Below, piece after piece: positions 33,635 to 43,332 of a stretch of 64,000 nucleotides of DNA; position 1 is the stretch's first letter; every line of letters starts with the position of its first letter. The translations under genes were made by a program, and so were the position numbers. The notes beneath the pieces are model-generated. The model worked only from the letters and a program-made list of their open reading frames with translations, was not told the origin of the DNA and made no database searches. The stretch comes from Aquabacterium sp. NJ1 (lineage in GTDB: Bacteria; Pseudomonadota; Gammaproteobacteria; Burkholderiales; Burkholderiaceae_C). The stretch covers positions 17,638-81,637 of the forward strand of contig NZ_JRKM01000002.1 of the NCBI RefSeq assembly GCF_000768065.1, in the 5' to 3' direction.

Positions 33635-34180
33635 TCACCAGAGCTTGATAGCACGACCGATCACCGCCGACTGCGGCACCAATCCCAGGACTGCATAACG
33701 CGAGTCCAAAGCGTCTTTGTGCGGGGCGAAGGCGTATACATAGCCAGGCGGGATAACGCCTGGCTGTGACGCCTCAAGGGGGATGCCGCCCAGGGAGTGG
33801 GTCTTTGCAGTGCCCAGAGCCTTCCCGTCAATGGAGAAATTACGCCCTTCTCGCTCCACCTTGTCGCCAGGAACGCCAGCCAGATACTTGACGAACACCT
33901 CGCCCTTACGATGGTTGCCAAGCTCTGGTCCGCTGTACGCGAAAACGAAGAGATCCCCCTTGTGTGGTGGAACCCCCTTCTGCACGAGTGCCATCGTTGC
34001 CCCCACGCTCTCGGTCACCACCCAGGCCAGAGCAAAGTGCTGGCTGAAGGTCCAGACCATCAGCAGGCCGATGACGGCGTAAGGAAGGCGCTTGCGGGCC
34101 TTCGGTGCCCGATCTGCCCACCAAGCAGACAGACGTTCACGGAATGAACCTTCAGCGGTGGCAATCATCTCCGTCGTCAT
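33635..34180 (-). CDS. S26-type signal peptidase of the transfer system (TrhF/TraF-like)
   Basis: 181 aa; ATG at 34180. A basic cytosolic start, one membrane helix (about 33-56), then a periplasmic S26 fold. Candidate catalytic residues are Ser58 in TESVGATMAL and Lys98 in FVKYLAGVPGDKV. SXT, IncHI and IncA/C elements have the same gene (trhF) between traC and traW; it probably processes the pilin or another transfer protein. Confidence 0.82.
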   Translation of the reverse strand: MTTEMIATAEGSFRERLSAWWADRAPKARKRLPYAVIGLLMVWTFSQHFALAWVVTESVGATMALVQKGVPPHKGDLFVFAYSGPELGNHRKGEVFVKYLAGVPGDKVEREGRNFSIDGKALGTAKTHSLGGIPLEASQPGVIPPGYVYAFAPHKDALDSRYAVLGLVPQSAVIGRAIKLW

Positions 34181-34182
34181 GC

Positions 34183-34578
34183 TCACAGCCCCAGCTTCTT
34201 CATCACGACTTTCGTGTAATCGGGCATTTGCTGAGATGTGCTTGCCCCGTACATGACACCGCCTTTTGCAAGCAGTACGCAATCACAGGTGTTCGCGACC
34301 TCTTCCACATAGACCCCCACCTTCTCTGCCATCCGAACATCAAGGCCCTCGGCCAATGCTTTGGCCGCAGCCTCTGGCCCCTGCGACTTGTTCTTGGCCA
34401 TCACATCGTCCGCAATGCGCGTTTGCATGGCCTTGTAGATGGCACCCACATCGATGACGGCCAGCCTCGGCAAGCTGGCCAGCTTCGGTTTGACCGCTAC
34501 GCGGTCGTAGGCAACCATGGTGATGGTCGAAGCCACGAATGCGATCATGGCCATTTGAATGATGTGTCGTGCTGTCAT
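34183..34578 (-). CDS. trbI: TrbI-like protein (F type)
   Basis: 131 aa with one N-terminal membrane anchor and a periplasmic domain containing VIDVGAIYKAM and DCVLLAKGG, as in F-type TrbI proteins, which influence pilus retraction. The ATG overlaps the end of traC. Confidence 0.7.
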   Translation of the reverse strand: MTARHIIQMAMIAFVASTITMVAYDRVAVKPKLASLPRLAVIDVGAIYKAMQTRIADDVMAKNKSQGPEAAAKALAEGLDVRMAEKVGVYVEEVANTCDCVLLAKGGVMYGASTSQQMPDYTKVVMKKLGL

Positions 34579-37193
34579 GCGAGCCCGCGTTCCCTCAATA
34601 CGTCTTCAATGGCTGCGTCAACATCCATGCCAGCTTCAATTCGCGTGTCGAGAGGCACGTTGTCCTCCGCACGGTTCGAGAGAAGCAGACCAGTTGCCGG
34701 ATCGATGAATAGCCTGAAAACGCCTGTGTAAATTGGTGATTGGACGTACCACTCTTTGTATACGTTTTCCTCCCCAGCAAGCGACCCCAAAAGTCGTTTT
34801 AATCCTTCGTCCATTACGAACTTTTCGCTCTTGGCGGCTGCTGCAATCGATTGCTTGGACTGGCGCCCCAGGAAGATGAAGTCGGACTGGTTGAAAACTG
34901 ACTCGCCTGCGACTGATGCGTAGTAGTGGTCGATGCTTTGCGTCGCTGTGACTGCTGAGCCGTGGTACTTACGAACCCGCAAATAGAGCTTTTCAATGAA
35001 CTCGCTCATCGCCTGGTCGTTAGGCCCGTTGCCTGCGAGGGCATCCTTGGCTTCGTCCATGATGAACATCTTGCGCGAGGTACGCTCCATCAGCATCTCT
35101 TGCGTGATCTGGTAGAGCAAGATCATTTCAATCACGCCCTTGAGGTGCTGATTGTTTGACAGGTCTTCCAGCTCAAAGCAAACGAAACGACTGTTCATGT
35201 TGAGAGTGGATTCACCCTCAAAGAACTGTTCGTACGGCCCGCCCTTGGTAAACGGTGCGAGCATGTAGGCCATATCAAAGAACCGCTGCTGAACCGGCTC
35301 ACCCTCGTATAACGCACCCTTCTTGTAGCGGAGGTAGACATCCGTCACGGTCATCTTCGGATTCTTCTCGTACTCTTCCTTGATGACGGTCGCGAGTGTG
35401 GCGTAGACCACTGGGTCCAGCGGGTGCGTAGGGGAAGCCATCTTGGCCAGCACTGGCTGGAGCATAGCCACGTCGTCGTTGATGCCGCCGCACAGTTCGC
35501 CGTCGACCATCACTGGCTTGGTGACCATGGAAAAGGGGTTGATACAGACCTTCGACGCGCTGTTGAAGCGTATGAACTGCCCATTTGCCCGCTTCGCGAT
35601 CCGCTCAAAGCTTCGCCCCTTTTCAAAGACACGCACTCGGGTGCCAATTGACCAGTAGGAAGAGGCAATTTCCTGAAGGAGCGTGGATTTCCCTGAGCCA
35701 GTAGAACCGACAACCGAGATGTTTTTCCCGCCGATGCGGTTATCCCAAAAGTCGAAGGTGACCAGCTGCCCGCGTCGACCTACGCCAATCATCACCGGGG
35801 TTTCACTGCCCTTCCCTTCAGCCAGGACTGGTGCGAGGTGTGTAGCGTTGCCAGAAGTCTTAGGCCACATACGCGACAACGCCTTCATCTCCATTGCGAA
35901 TCCGCCTGTCAGGCGCATTGGCATGCAGGAGAGGAAGGCCTGGCGCTGCATGAAGCCGTCAACCATGATCTCGAAGTTGCGCTTTCTCCAGACCTCGCGC
36001 ACGGCATTGGTGGCCCGTGTCAGTTGCTCAGGCTTAGCGAACAGTACAACCTGGTGATACGCATTGAGAAGCTTTCCGCCACGAGTCACCGCACGCAATG
36101 TGTGCTGCCACTCTTTGGCCTTGTCGCTCATCGAAGGCGACAACTTGGCGAAGTCAGTCTTTGAGTCGGCATCCGCCTTGGCCGCGTTCGTCACTGCAGC
36201 GGACTTCTCAGCTGCCTGATCAGGGACGTGACAGCCCATGACCACCAAGAACGGGCAAGGCACCTGAAGAGACGTCTCGAACATGTCTCCGACCACAGCC
36301 CCCATTTCCCAGAGCCCAATGGTCTCTGGGTACTTGTTGGCCGACATCGTTCTGATGCTCAGATGGTTGGCGTCGTTGCCCAGCTGTCGGAACTGGATCT
36401 GCGTGGGATCATGCCAATTGGTGTACGTGTCAGGGAACACGATCTGCTCGTTGATCTGCCGCATGTCGTCGTATGTCGCGAACACGCGTTCACCCAGCAG
36501 GCGACCAGGGTTAACCAGGTCAGCGCACCAGTTGATGAGATCCGCGGCATCCCACACCTTGTGAGCAAAGCCTGCTGCGGTAAGTGTGGCGCTGATCTGG
36601 TCGCGCAAATTGAGCAAATCCTGCAGGTTGCGCGTGTCAGTGGTACTGCCAGGCAGTGTCAGCGACAGGACCAGCCTGAAGTTGCGGATCATCAAGGGGG
36701 CACCACGGGTAATTGAGCCTGTGGCGCCCTTCATGAGGTGCTGTACGCGGCGGCGTGCAAGCACGCGACCCAGGTTCTGGTTTCGTGTCGGACGACCTGC
36801 GCTCAGATTGCGATCAGCGATGTCCTCATCTTCCGATCTCATCGTCGCGTACTGGATCAGCTTGTCCTTGATGTGGGGATGCGCGAACATGCCGATCTGG
36901 ATGCAGGCATCTGTCGGCAATGCCGAGAACAACCCTTTGAGGCTGTTTGCCATGTCCATATCTGCCCCTGTTTGGGGCAGAAGCTCCATGCACCATCCGA
37001 TTGAATCAATGTTCTTGAAGACCTGCTCGTTCTTCATGAACACCCGATACGGCAACCAATTGCCGAATCGCACCGAAGGATCACTCGGGTCAATTTCGCC
37101 CGGTATTTCGTACTGGGAGGGTTTCGATGTCGGTTCTGGCTCTTCCCCGCCCTTGGTGACCTTTGCGATCCACTCGTTGATGGCGCTGAGCAT
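34575..37193 (-). CDS. traC: TraC ATPase (VirB4 family)
   Basis: 872 aa. Walker A GSTGSGKST at about 496-504, after a typical TraC N-terminal domain (FGNWLPYRVF near 43). Downstream are KMFIMDEAKDAL (Walker B) and TQSIDHYY. It powers pilus assembly at the inner membrane. Its start overlaps the stop of traV. Confidence 0.95.
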   Translation of the reverse strand: MLSAINEWIAKVTKGGEEPEPTSKPSQYEIPGEIDPSDPSVRFGNWLPYRVFMKNEQVFKNIDSIGWCMELLPQTGADMDMANSLKGLFSALPTDACIQIGMFAHPHIKDKLIQYATMRSEDEDIADRNLSAGRPTRNQNLGRVLARRRVQHLMKGATGSITRGAPLMIRNFRLVLSLTLPGSTTDTRNLQDLLNLRDQISATLTAAGFAHKVWDAADLINWCADLVNPGRLLGERVFATYDDMRQINEQIVFPDTYTNWHDPTQIQFRQLGNDANHLSIRTMSANKYPETIGLWEMGAVVGDMFETSLQVPCPFLVVMGCHVPDQAAEKSAAVTNAAKADADSKTDFAKLSPSMSDKAKEWQHTLRAVTRGGKLLNAYHQVVLFAKPEQLTRATNAVREVWRKRNFEIMVDGFMQRQAFLSCMPMRLTGGFAMEMKALSRMWPKTSGNATHLAPVLAEGKGSETPVMIGVGRRGQLVTFDFWDNRIGGKNISVVGSTGSGKSTLLQEIASSYWSIGTRVRVFEKGRSFERIAKRANGQFIRFNSASKVCINPFSMVTKPVMVDGELCGGINDDVAMLQPVLAKMASPTHPLDPVVYATLATVIKEEYEKNPKMTVTDVYLRYKKGALYEGEPVQQRFFDMAYMLAPFTKGGPYEQFFEGESTLNMNSRFVCFELEDLSNNQHLKGVIEMILLYQITQEMLMERTSRKMFIMDEAKDALAGNGPNDQAMSEFIEKLYLRVRKYHGSAVTATQSIDHYYASVAGESVFNQSDFIFLGRQSKQSIAAAAKSEKFVMDEGLKRLLGSLAGEENVYKEWYVQSPIYTGVFRLFIDPATGLLLSNRAEDNVPLDTRIEAGMDVDAAIEDVLRERGLA

Positions 37194-37885
37194 CAGTTAC
37201 CCCCTTGCTGACCTTGAACCATCTTCATGGTCTCCGCGAGGTTTTGCAGGGTCTGAGGCAGAGCCTGAGCACCAGCTGCGCCTACTGCACCAGCGCCGAT
37301 GGCTTGAGGGGCCTTTTTCAGCTGTCCTGCGGCACCAGCACCAGCCTGCGTGTTGACGCTTGTACCTGGAGGCTTAATCGGCGTGTCTCGATTCGCGCCA
37401 CCTGGCGTTGCAGACGAGATTCGTGCAGGCCCATATTCATCTTCGACTTGTCGAGCGTTATGCTCGATCAGCCAGCGCCCTGGATTCACAACGAGGTAGA
37501 CCTTGCTCTCCTCGTTCAGATCGCCCTCGTCGTCCTCCCACCACGCAGCCCAAATGCGGATGGTCTCCGGTTCAGATCGAATCGCACCGGGAGCCAAGGC
37601 GTAACCCCGGCTACCGGGGACGCCAATCTTGGCCGTCCCGTACTGCTGCGACTCTCCAGAGGATTTCTTGCCATCGTCTTCTGAGCGGGTCTTGGTGTGC
37701 TGACCTGGCAGGTTGTTCGCTCTCAGGTTGGCCGAGATTCCCGCCATAGAAGTACACATCACGCCGTCCGGCGCCTTGCATCGAAACCCATTGTCAGCAT
37801 TGAGTCCGCTGAGGCCCCCAGCACAACCAGTCAGGCCCGCTGCAATCAGGAGCGCGGCAGTCCCGGCGCGGTAGTTCGTTTTCAT
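37193..37885 (-). CDS. traV: TraV outer-membrane lipoprotein
   Basis: 230 aa. Lipoprotein signal with lipobox LTGC, then FRCKAPDGVMC (the conserved CxxxxxxxC pair of TraV), and a Gln/Pro/Ala-rich tail. Forms the outer-membrane core complex with TraK and TraB. Confidence 0.9.
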   Translation of the reverse strand: MKTNYRAGTAALLIAAGLTGCAGGLSGLNADNGFRCKAPDGVMCTSMAGISANLRANNLPGQHTKTRSEDDGKKSSGESQQYGTAKIGVPGSRGYALAPGAIRSEPETIRIWAAWWEDDEGDLNEESKVYLVVNPGRWLIEHNARQVEDEYGPARISSATPGGANRDTPIKPPGTSVNTQAGAGAAGQLKKAPQAIGAGAVGAAGAQALPQTLQNLAETMKMVQGQQGGN

Positions 37886-37916
37886 GATCTAGATCCTTCC
37901 GACGATGTCCTGTTGA

Positions 37917-38690
37917 TCAGCGCAGCGACACGTTTTGTCGGCTGTTGTTGAGCCACGCGTTCAAGGCTTGCAAACCCATAGCCCCCGCTTGCACACGGCC
38001 ATCGCCTGAGATGATCGTGGGCGTTGCCTGGATCCCGACAGCCGTGGCCATGCGTGCCAACTCGCCCGTTGGAGCTGTACACCCTGAACGCTGCTCAGGC
38101 GCCACGCCAACCAGCATCCACTTCTTGTAAGCATCCAGCTTGTCTTTGCTGCACCAGATGGCGGCGGTCTTCAAATACGAGTCGTCGCCCAGGAATGGAA
38201 CAACGAACGTGTAGATCGTCACGTCAGTGAGCGCCTCGGTGCTACGCTCAAATTGCTTGCAGTAGCCGCAGTTGGGATCAGAGAACACGTACATCACGCG
38301 CTGACCGCTGCCTCGCACGGTTTTGATTGCCAGCGCCTTGTTGAGCTTGGACAAGTCAACACGTCCGCCGTCCTCTTGCGCGGAGGCACCCACCTCGTCT
38401 TTGCGTTGGGCAGTCAGATCCTTTCGTTCTCGCGTGTCAAACACGTTGCCGAAGAACCAGTACCGACCGCTATCGTCCATGTAGACGACGTTGGTGCCCA
38501 TGGTGACCTCAAACAGGCCGCTCACAGGGGCCTCGACCACGGACGTGAACTTTGTGTTCGGGTACTCTGCCGTGAGCTTTCTCTGAAGCGCCATGGCTGC
38601 GGGCGATTGCTTCGCTTCTGCGAAGGCGGCATTTGCTGCAAGCGTGGCAGTCAGTACCAAGGCAAGCTTGGTTGCGAATTTCCTGATCAT
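37917..38690 (-). CDS. dsbC: DsbC-like disulfide isomerase
   Basis: 257 aa with signal peptide (ANAAFAEA). An N-terminal dimerisation domain precedes a thioredoxin fold with FSDPNCGYCK, plus the cis-proline context ATPTII. Periplasmic isomerase for cysteine-rich transfer proteins such as TraN and TraU. SXT and IncA/C transfer operons contain the same gene. Confidence 0.93.
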   Translation of the reverse strand: MIRKFATKLALVLTATLAANAAFAEAKQSPAAMALQRKLTAEYPNTKFTSVVEAPVSGLFEVTMGTNVVYMDDSGRYWFFGNVFDTRERKDLTAQRKDEVGASAQEDGGRVDLSKLNKALAIKTVRGSGQRVMYVFSDPNCGYCKQFERSTEALTDVTIYTFVVPFLGDDSYLKTAAIWCSKDKLDAYKKWMLVGVAPEQRSGCTAPTGELARMATAVGIQATPTIISGDGRVQAGAMGLQALNAWLNNSRQNVSLR

Positions 38691-38710
38691 TCTGTGTTCC
38701 TTCTTCCGGT

Positions 38711-40141
38711 TTACTCGGCGCCGTTCGCCTGCAAGTCCACATAGGCCTTGCGGGCGTCTCGGGCCACGTATCGCCCAATGCTTTGCGAGACGCTTGGGTC
38801 GCCGTTACCAAGGTCAAGCGTAGCTTCCAAGTTCGTGCCCTGCATGATTGCGATGTCCACAAATCGACCTGCGTCGATTTCGATCACAGGGAAGGTCTTT
38901 TCAGCCAGCGTGATGTAGTAGTTCGCCAGTCGATCCATAGCTCGGCCAGCACCCATTCCCAGCGCTGAGTTCATGACATCCTTGGGTGTGGTACCAGGCG
39001 TTGCCGTTGAACCCAGCGGGCTGGTCGAAACGGTGACAGACTGCTGTGCAAACGCTTGGCCAATGCCAGAGGCAACACCAGACAGCAGAGCGTTGGCCAG
39101 CAGCTGCCCTTGCTTGGACACCAGCCGACCGCGAACCCCGTTCTTGCCGTCGTCGCCGAAGACATGCCCGTACAGTGGTGCCTCGATTGCTTGGCCGAAC
39201 CTGTTGATGCAGTTGATGGATGACGTACGCAGGTAGGCCCGCTCAGAAGAGACATCCCCCCACCCACCAGCGACCACAAAGCAACGCTTCACGTTCTGTC
39301 GGAATCCATTCGGCAACTCCGCAAAGTCAACGATCTCCAGGAGCGTTGGTACCGATGCAGAAGGAGAGTTGCTCTGTCCACCTGTAGGCGCATCAAGCCC
39401 CCCCAAGAGAACTGCCCGGACGTGCCCGACAGGAAGGTATGTAGAGCCTGTAGCCTTTTCCTGCTTGCCCGACGTACCCCCCTGCGCAATGGCTTCTTTG
39501 CTTGTCACCGAAACGCGAATGATTGAAGGCTCGCGTACTTCCTTGACCGTCTCCTGGCGCCCATCGTCGCCCGACGCGGTTGAACCGTCGTTCGGAGCGC
39601 CGTTTGGATAGCCCTTCAAGCTCCCTGGAGCAGGGATGTCGGATTTCGGCTGTCCTTTCAGGCCTGGTGCAGTCTTGGTTGCTCCTTCAGCCACAACAGG
39701 GCGTACGTTCAGCGGCCCTTCTTCCTCAGCCTTGTCCTTTGCTGCTGCTGGAGTTTCCTTGCCTTGCTCTCCACCTGGCACAGTCTTCGGGTTCGCTGCA
39801 TCCCCAAAACGCTCTTTGAACATGAGTTCGAGCTTGTGCTCCAGAGCATCAGCGCTGTCCTTTTGCGCTGTTGCATACTCGTCCATGCGCTTTTCAAGCG
39901 CATTGACCTTGCGACCAGATCCCCCCATCCAGAGTTCTTGATCAGTAACCGCATCACCAGGCAATTCGGTTAGCTTTTTCTCCTCTGGAACGACAACCTT
40001 GCGCTCGGGCTCTGTGCCGCCCACCATCGCCATCGCCGTGATAAGCAGGCCCAATACGGCAAAGCCGCCCATGGCCATGTTGACCTTTTGCTTGGTGCGC
40101 GTAGGCAGTGTCGAATAGACTGGGATTGCGAACTTAGCCAT
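38711..40141 (-). CDS. traB: TraB (VirB10-like) scaffold protein
   Basis: 476 aa; ATG at 40141 with AGGGGAG. A short cytosolic part, a membrane helix (about 22-42), a coiled-coil and Pro/Gly-rich linker, then the VirB10-like beta-barrel (from STYLPVGHVRAVLLGGLDAP). Spans both membranes in the secretion channel. Confidence 0.93.
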   Translation of the reverse strand: MAKFAIPVYSTLPTRTKQKVNMAMGGFAVLGLLITAMAMVGGTEPERKVVVPEEKKLTELPGDAVTDQELWMGGSGRKVNALEKRMDEYATAQKDSADALEHKLELMFKERFGDAANPKTVPGGEQGKETPAAAKDKAEEEGPLNVRPVVAEGATKTAPGLKGQPKSDIPAPGSLKGYPNGAPNDGSTASGDDGRQETVKEVREPSIIRVSVTSKEAIAQGGTSGKQEKATGSTYLPVGHVRAVLLGGLDAPTGGQSNSPSASVPTLLEIVDFAELPNGFRQNVKRCFVVAGGWGDVSSERAYLRTSSINCINRFGQAIEAPLYGHVFGDDGKNGVRGRLVSKQGQLLANALLSGVASGIGQAFAQQSVTVSTSPLGSTATPGTTPKDVMNSALGMGAGRAMDRLANYYITLAEKTFPVIEIDAGRFVDIAIMQGTNLEATLDLGNGDPSVSQSIGRYVARDARKAYVDLQANGAE

Positions 40142-40143
40142 GT

Positions 40144-40995
40144 TCACTCCCCTTGAAGACGTTGGCGGACGACGTATACCTCCGTCGATTCGCCCGGCTG
40201 CAGGTCGTGCACGCGGATCGACACGCCAATCACACCCTGCCGATAGAACTCGCGTTCGTCCATGACCAGCGGAGCATTGGAGACATTGGTGAGGTTGAAC
40301 CTGTCCCCCACCCATTCCTCTCCTACCCACTTCTCCACCAGCACGAACTTGGCTTCTTTCCAGAGGCCGACCTCTTCACCGGCAGGCACCACTTCCATGT
40401 TCGCTGGCTGCTGGCGCGACACCATCGCAAGCACAAATGCCTTCAGCTTGCGGATGTGGCTTGAAGACTTATCCGTCTGGATTTGATCTGGAACGCTTGT
40501 GGCTGGAGCTGGCTGTACCGAAGCCTTGCTCCCCTTCGCAAAGTTGATAGCCAAGCCTTTGGGCTCAACAATGATGGTGTCGCCAGGAATGTCTTCCGGC
40601 ATCAGCAGAAGCGAATACTTACCGCGTGTCGTCTTCAGCGTGATCTTGACTGGGCGCAGCGTGCCTTTTTCGCCTGGTTTCGCGCCTGGCGTGGGCTCCA
40701 AGCCGAATGAGGTTGGCTGCACGTAGATTTCGCCGTCCTCGGAATCCTTGTCCAGAGTCAGGCGACCTTGCGGGTTCTTTTCCTTGTCGAAAAAGTCGCC
40801 CACCACGTCAAGGATTTTCGAGCCTTCCACCTTGATCCGCGTGTCGTCCTTGATGGAGATTTTGACCATGGTCGAATCGCCATCTCGCGCAGGGACGAAT
40901 TGCGCGGCTTGCGAAGCACCTATGGTGCCGAAAACGGCGAAGGCTACCGCCCACGCCTTGAATGCAAGGCGTGTCTTTTGAGTCGTATGCGTCAT
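40144..40995 (-). CDS. traK: TraK (VirB9-like) secretin
   Basis: 283 aa, signal peptide ending ASQA. Beta-rich with the TraK pattern: KISIKDDTRIKVEG, LTLDKDSEDGEIYVQP and a C-terminal VSIRVHDLQPGESTEVYVV. Outer-membrane core component with TraV and TraB; 2 bp from traB. Confidence 0.92.
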   Translation of the reverse strand: MTHTTQKTRLAFKAWAVAFAVFGTIGASQAAQFVPARDGDSTMVKISIKDDTRIKVEGSKILDVVGDFFDKEKNPQGRLTLDKDSEDGEIYVQPTSFGLEPTPGAKPGEKGTLRPVKITLKTTRGKYSLLLMPEDIPGDTIIVEPKGLAINFAKGSKASVQPAPATSVPDQIQTDKSSSHIRKLKAFVLAMVSRQQPANMEVVPAGEEVGLWKEAKFVLVEKWVGEEWVGDRFNLTNVSNAPLVMDEREFYRQGVIGVSIRVHDLQPGESTEVYVVRQRLQGE

Positions 40996-40997
40996 CT

Positions 40998-41663
40998 TTA
41001 CTTACCGCCAGCTTGGATTGCACTTGATGCTGCAGATGCAGCGGCTTCTACTGCCTTGACTGGTCCTTGCTTACCAGGTTCCTTGCGCAGGCCCAGTGGA
41101 TCGTCAGCACTTGCAGCCTCGTACCAGTCCTTGAGGACCAGCCTTCCTGAGTCGAACTTGAACTCAGCCACGTACGCCTTCAGCTCAGCCGGATTGGGCT
41201 CTCCGCTGATCCGCGTTGTGAGGTTCCCACGCATCGCGACACGCAGCTTGTCCGTGTCAGGGAACGCTGAGAGAACCTCGAATTCGGTAGACGCAGCGTA
41301 CTGACGCAAACGGCGTTCAGCAGCCTTTGACTTGCTGCGCACTTGCTCAGCAAACGACCCGTCAGTCCAATTGAGCAGGATGTCTGTGTTGGCGCCAATG
41401 GTTCGCTCATTGACGTCCAGGTTCAGGTGGGCCATCCACTTCCCCAGCTCAATCAGCTTCGCTTCGCTGACCTTGCTACCCTGAATCCATTTGCTGCGGT
41501 CACCCCAAGGGGTCTCTTGAATGATCTTTGTCCGATCACTGTTCCGCATGATGTTGATCTGCTGAAAGATCGCCAAAACGATCAGTCCGCCAATGATGAG
41601 CCTGCTCCATTTCTTGTCTTTTTGCAGGTTGCCAAGCTCGTTTTTGTGGATGCTGTCGTCCAT
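40998..41663 (-). CDS. traE: TraE (VirB5/8-like) inner-membrane protein
   Basis: 221 aa; ATG at 41663. One N-terminal membrane helix (LIIGGLIVLAIF), then a periplasmic domain (WIQGSKVSEAKLIELGKWMA, RTIGANTDILL). A short Ala-rich tail follows. Standard traL-traE-traK order. Confidence 0.92.
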   Translation of the reverse strand: MDDSIHKNELGNLQKDKKWSRLIIGGLIVLAIFQQINIMRNSDRTKIIQETPWGDRSKWIQGSKVSEAKLIELGKWMAHLNLDVNERTIGANTDILLNWTDGSFAEQVRSKSKAAERRLRQYAASTEFEVLSAFPDTDKLRVAMRGNLTTRISGEPNPAELKAYVAEFKFDSGRLVLKDWYEAASADDPLGLRKEPGKQGPVKAVEAAASAASSAIQAGGK

Positions 41664-41665
41664 GA

Positions 41666-41968
41666 TCACCCGATCATTTCTCTGTAAACCGAAGGCGGTG
41701 TAGCCTTGAACTTCCCCGCCCAAATGCTGTTGGGTAGGTTCCAGTGGAACCAGTGCTTCATGTAACCCGCTGGATTCGCCTCGCGTGTCTTGTGCCAATG
41801 GAAGCCGATGAACGACACCACGGCAAAAGTGGGTACGTACGAACGCATGGCAAAGCCACCCAGGGCGAGCATGCCCAACACAGCAGCGATGTCCGCATCA
41901 AGAAACAACACCTTCCAGGGTGTTTTGATGCGGTGCACGATGTGCATGTCTGGATCGGGCACGCTCAT
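41666..41968 (-). CDS. traL: TraL pilus assembly protein
   Basis: 100 aa with two membrane segments and the TraL end MKHWFHWNLPNSIWAG. Small inner-membrane protein, VirB3-like in position. Confidence 0.9.
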   Translation of the reverse strand: MSVPDPDMHIVHRIKTPWKVLFLDADIAAVLGMLALGGFAMRSYVPTFAVVSFIGFHWHKTREANPAGYMKHWFHWNLPNSIWAGKFKATPPSVYREMIG

Positions 41969-41984
41969 TCCCTTGCTCCCTTGC

Positions 41985-42329
41985 TTAGATCAGAGCGCCA
42001 GACAGGGTGACGGCGGCACCCAGACCAGCAGCCAGGAACACGATGAAGCCGATGAACTTCATCACGGCACCCATGGCCTGAGCAGCCAGCATGGCCAGGC
42101 CAGCGGCAACGAAGCCGATCAGGACCAGCAGTTGCTTACCGTAGCCGTTGGTGATGTCGTTCAGCAGGTCAAACGCGGGCTTCAAGGCCGTGCCAGTGGT
42201 ACCGGCTGCGTGGCCCAGCGACATCAGTGCTGCGAGGACCAGCATCACCACGAAAGTGATGGTTGCGGCCTTCTTGAACGAAGCCAGGTTCAGGTTGAAG
42301 GAAGGGCGGAAAGATGCGATGGCATTCAT
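41985..42329 (-). CDS. traA: TraA-type pilin precursor
   Basis: 114 aa; ATG at 42329 with CTGGAG. A basic leader of about 43 residues ends in LGHAAG, then the mature pilin with two hydrophobic helices (LLVLIGFVAAGLAMLAAQAM and FIGFIVFLAAGLGAAV). Same size and topology as F and SXT pilins. Directly upstream of traL. Confidence 0.85.
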   Translation of the reverse strand: MNAIASFRPSFNLNLASFKKAATITFVVMLVLAALMSLGHAAGTTGTALKPAFDLLNDITNGYGKQLLVLIGFVAAGLAMLAAQAMGAVMKFIGFIVFLAAGLGAAVTLSGALI

Positions 42330-42634
42330 GCTTGTGACTCCAGAGAATGGTTTGACAAATGGTTGAGTTTTTCCAGATCCAACTGCATCCGGCTTCGCGC
42401 TGCGCTCTCCATCGCTGCATGTAATTCCGGCCGTTCCTTCACGACGGCAATCACGCCCTCGATCAGGTAGCGGTAATCCATGCGAGGCGATGCGCCCGCT
42501 TGCACTTGCTTGATCCAATCGATCAAGTCATCGCTCACCAGCACGCTTTTCACGCCCGGTATGCGCTTCCTTGGTGGAATCTGGTGGTATTCCCGCACTT
42601 CTTCACTTCCGCTCTTCAATTCGTTGGTTCCCAT
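42326..42634 (-). CDS. 102-aa protein, possible transfer regulator
   Basis: ATG at 42634. Cytosolic, charged, with KRIPGVKSVLVSDDLIDW and a C-terminal helix (ERPELHAAMESAARSRMQ); its TGA overlaps the pilin ATG. A ribbon-helix-helix or relaxosome-type protein is conceivable from size and place but no motif proves it. Confidence 0.5.
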   Translation of the reverse strand: MGTNELKSGSEEVREYHQIPPRKRIPGVKSVLVSDDLIDWIKQVQAGASPRMDYRYLIEGVIAVVKERPELHAAMESAARSRMQLDLEKLNHLSNHSLESQA

Positions 42635-42645
42635 GTGACCCTCGG

Positions 42646-43332
42646 TTAGTTGTCCTTGCTTGGATCGATGTCGCTCGTTCCATAGATTTCGACCTCAGCC
42701 CGTCGATTCAAGGATCGCCCGGACTTGGACTTGTTCTCCGCGATGTAGCAGCACAAGCCTTTGCTCTGGACCGCGACCCTGTTCTTCTCAACCGACACAA
42801 GCACATCACGCATCTGCAGCATGACGGCGAGGGCACGTTGATTTGCCAGGCGGTCGTTGGCGTCACCAGGGCCTGTGGCATCAGTACGCCCCACCACTCG
42901 CACACGTGTGGCGTTAGCCATCAGCGGCCCCAGTTGCGCCAGCTTGGCCTTCTCTTGTGCACTGAGAACCGCGCTGTTCCACGCAAAATGGACGATGGCC
43001 CTGCCGATCACCTTTTCCTGCGGCGCCAGCGTCGGCGATGTAGGTGATGACGCTGGCTCAGACGGCACTGCTGGCTTCACATCAACCGCCTGCTGGACCA
43101 CCGGGGTCTCTTGTCCCTTTACCTCAGGCCATCCAATCGTTTTTGCTGTCCGCTGCGGGCAGTACGACACTGTGCAGTCAACAAACTTTGGCCCCACATC
43201 AGTGGGTACCTGTTGAACCGACTCCCTCACCTGCGTCTGTCCATGCTGCGGAAGCTTGTCTCCCGTAGCGCAGGCTGAGAGCATGCCGGTGATGGCCAGT
43301 GACACACCGACCCTTGTCATTGGCATCCTCAT
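42646..43332 (-). CDS. OmpA-like lipoprotein
   Basis: 228 aa. Lipoprotein signal with lipobox LSAC, Pro/Ser/Thr-rich linker, then an OmpA C-terminal peptidoglycan-binding domain (VHFAWNSAVLS, VVGRTDATGPGDAN, NRRAEVEIYG). Anchors the envelope machinery to peptidoglycan. A start at 43320 is also possible. Confidence 0.85.
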   Translation of the reverse strand: MRMPMTRVGVSLAITGMLSACATGDKLPQHGQTQVRESVQQVPTDVGPKFVDCTVSYCPQRTAKTIGWPEVKGQETPVVQQAVDVKPAVPSEPASSPTSPTLAPQEKVIGRAIVHFAWNSAVLSAQEKAKLAQLGPLMANATRVRVVGRTDATGPGDANDRLANQRALAVMLQMRDVLVSVEKNRVAVQSKGLCCYIAENKSKSGRSLNRRAEVEIYGTSDIDPSKDN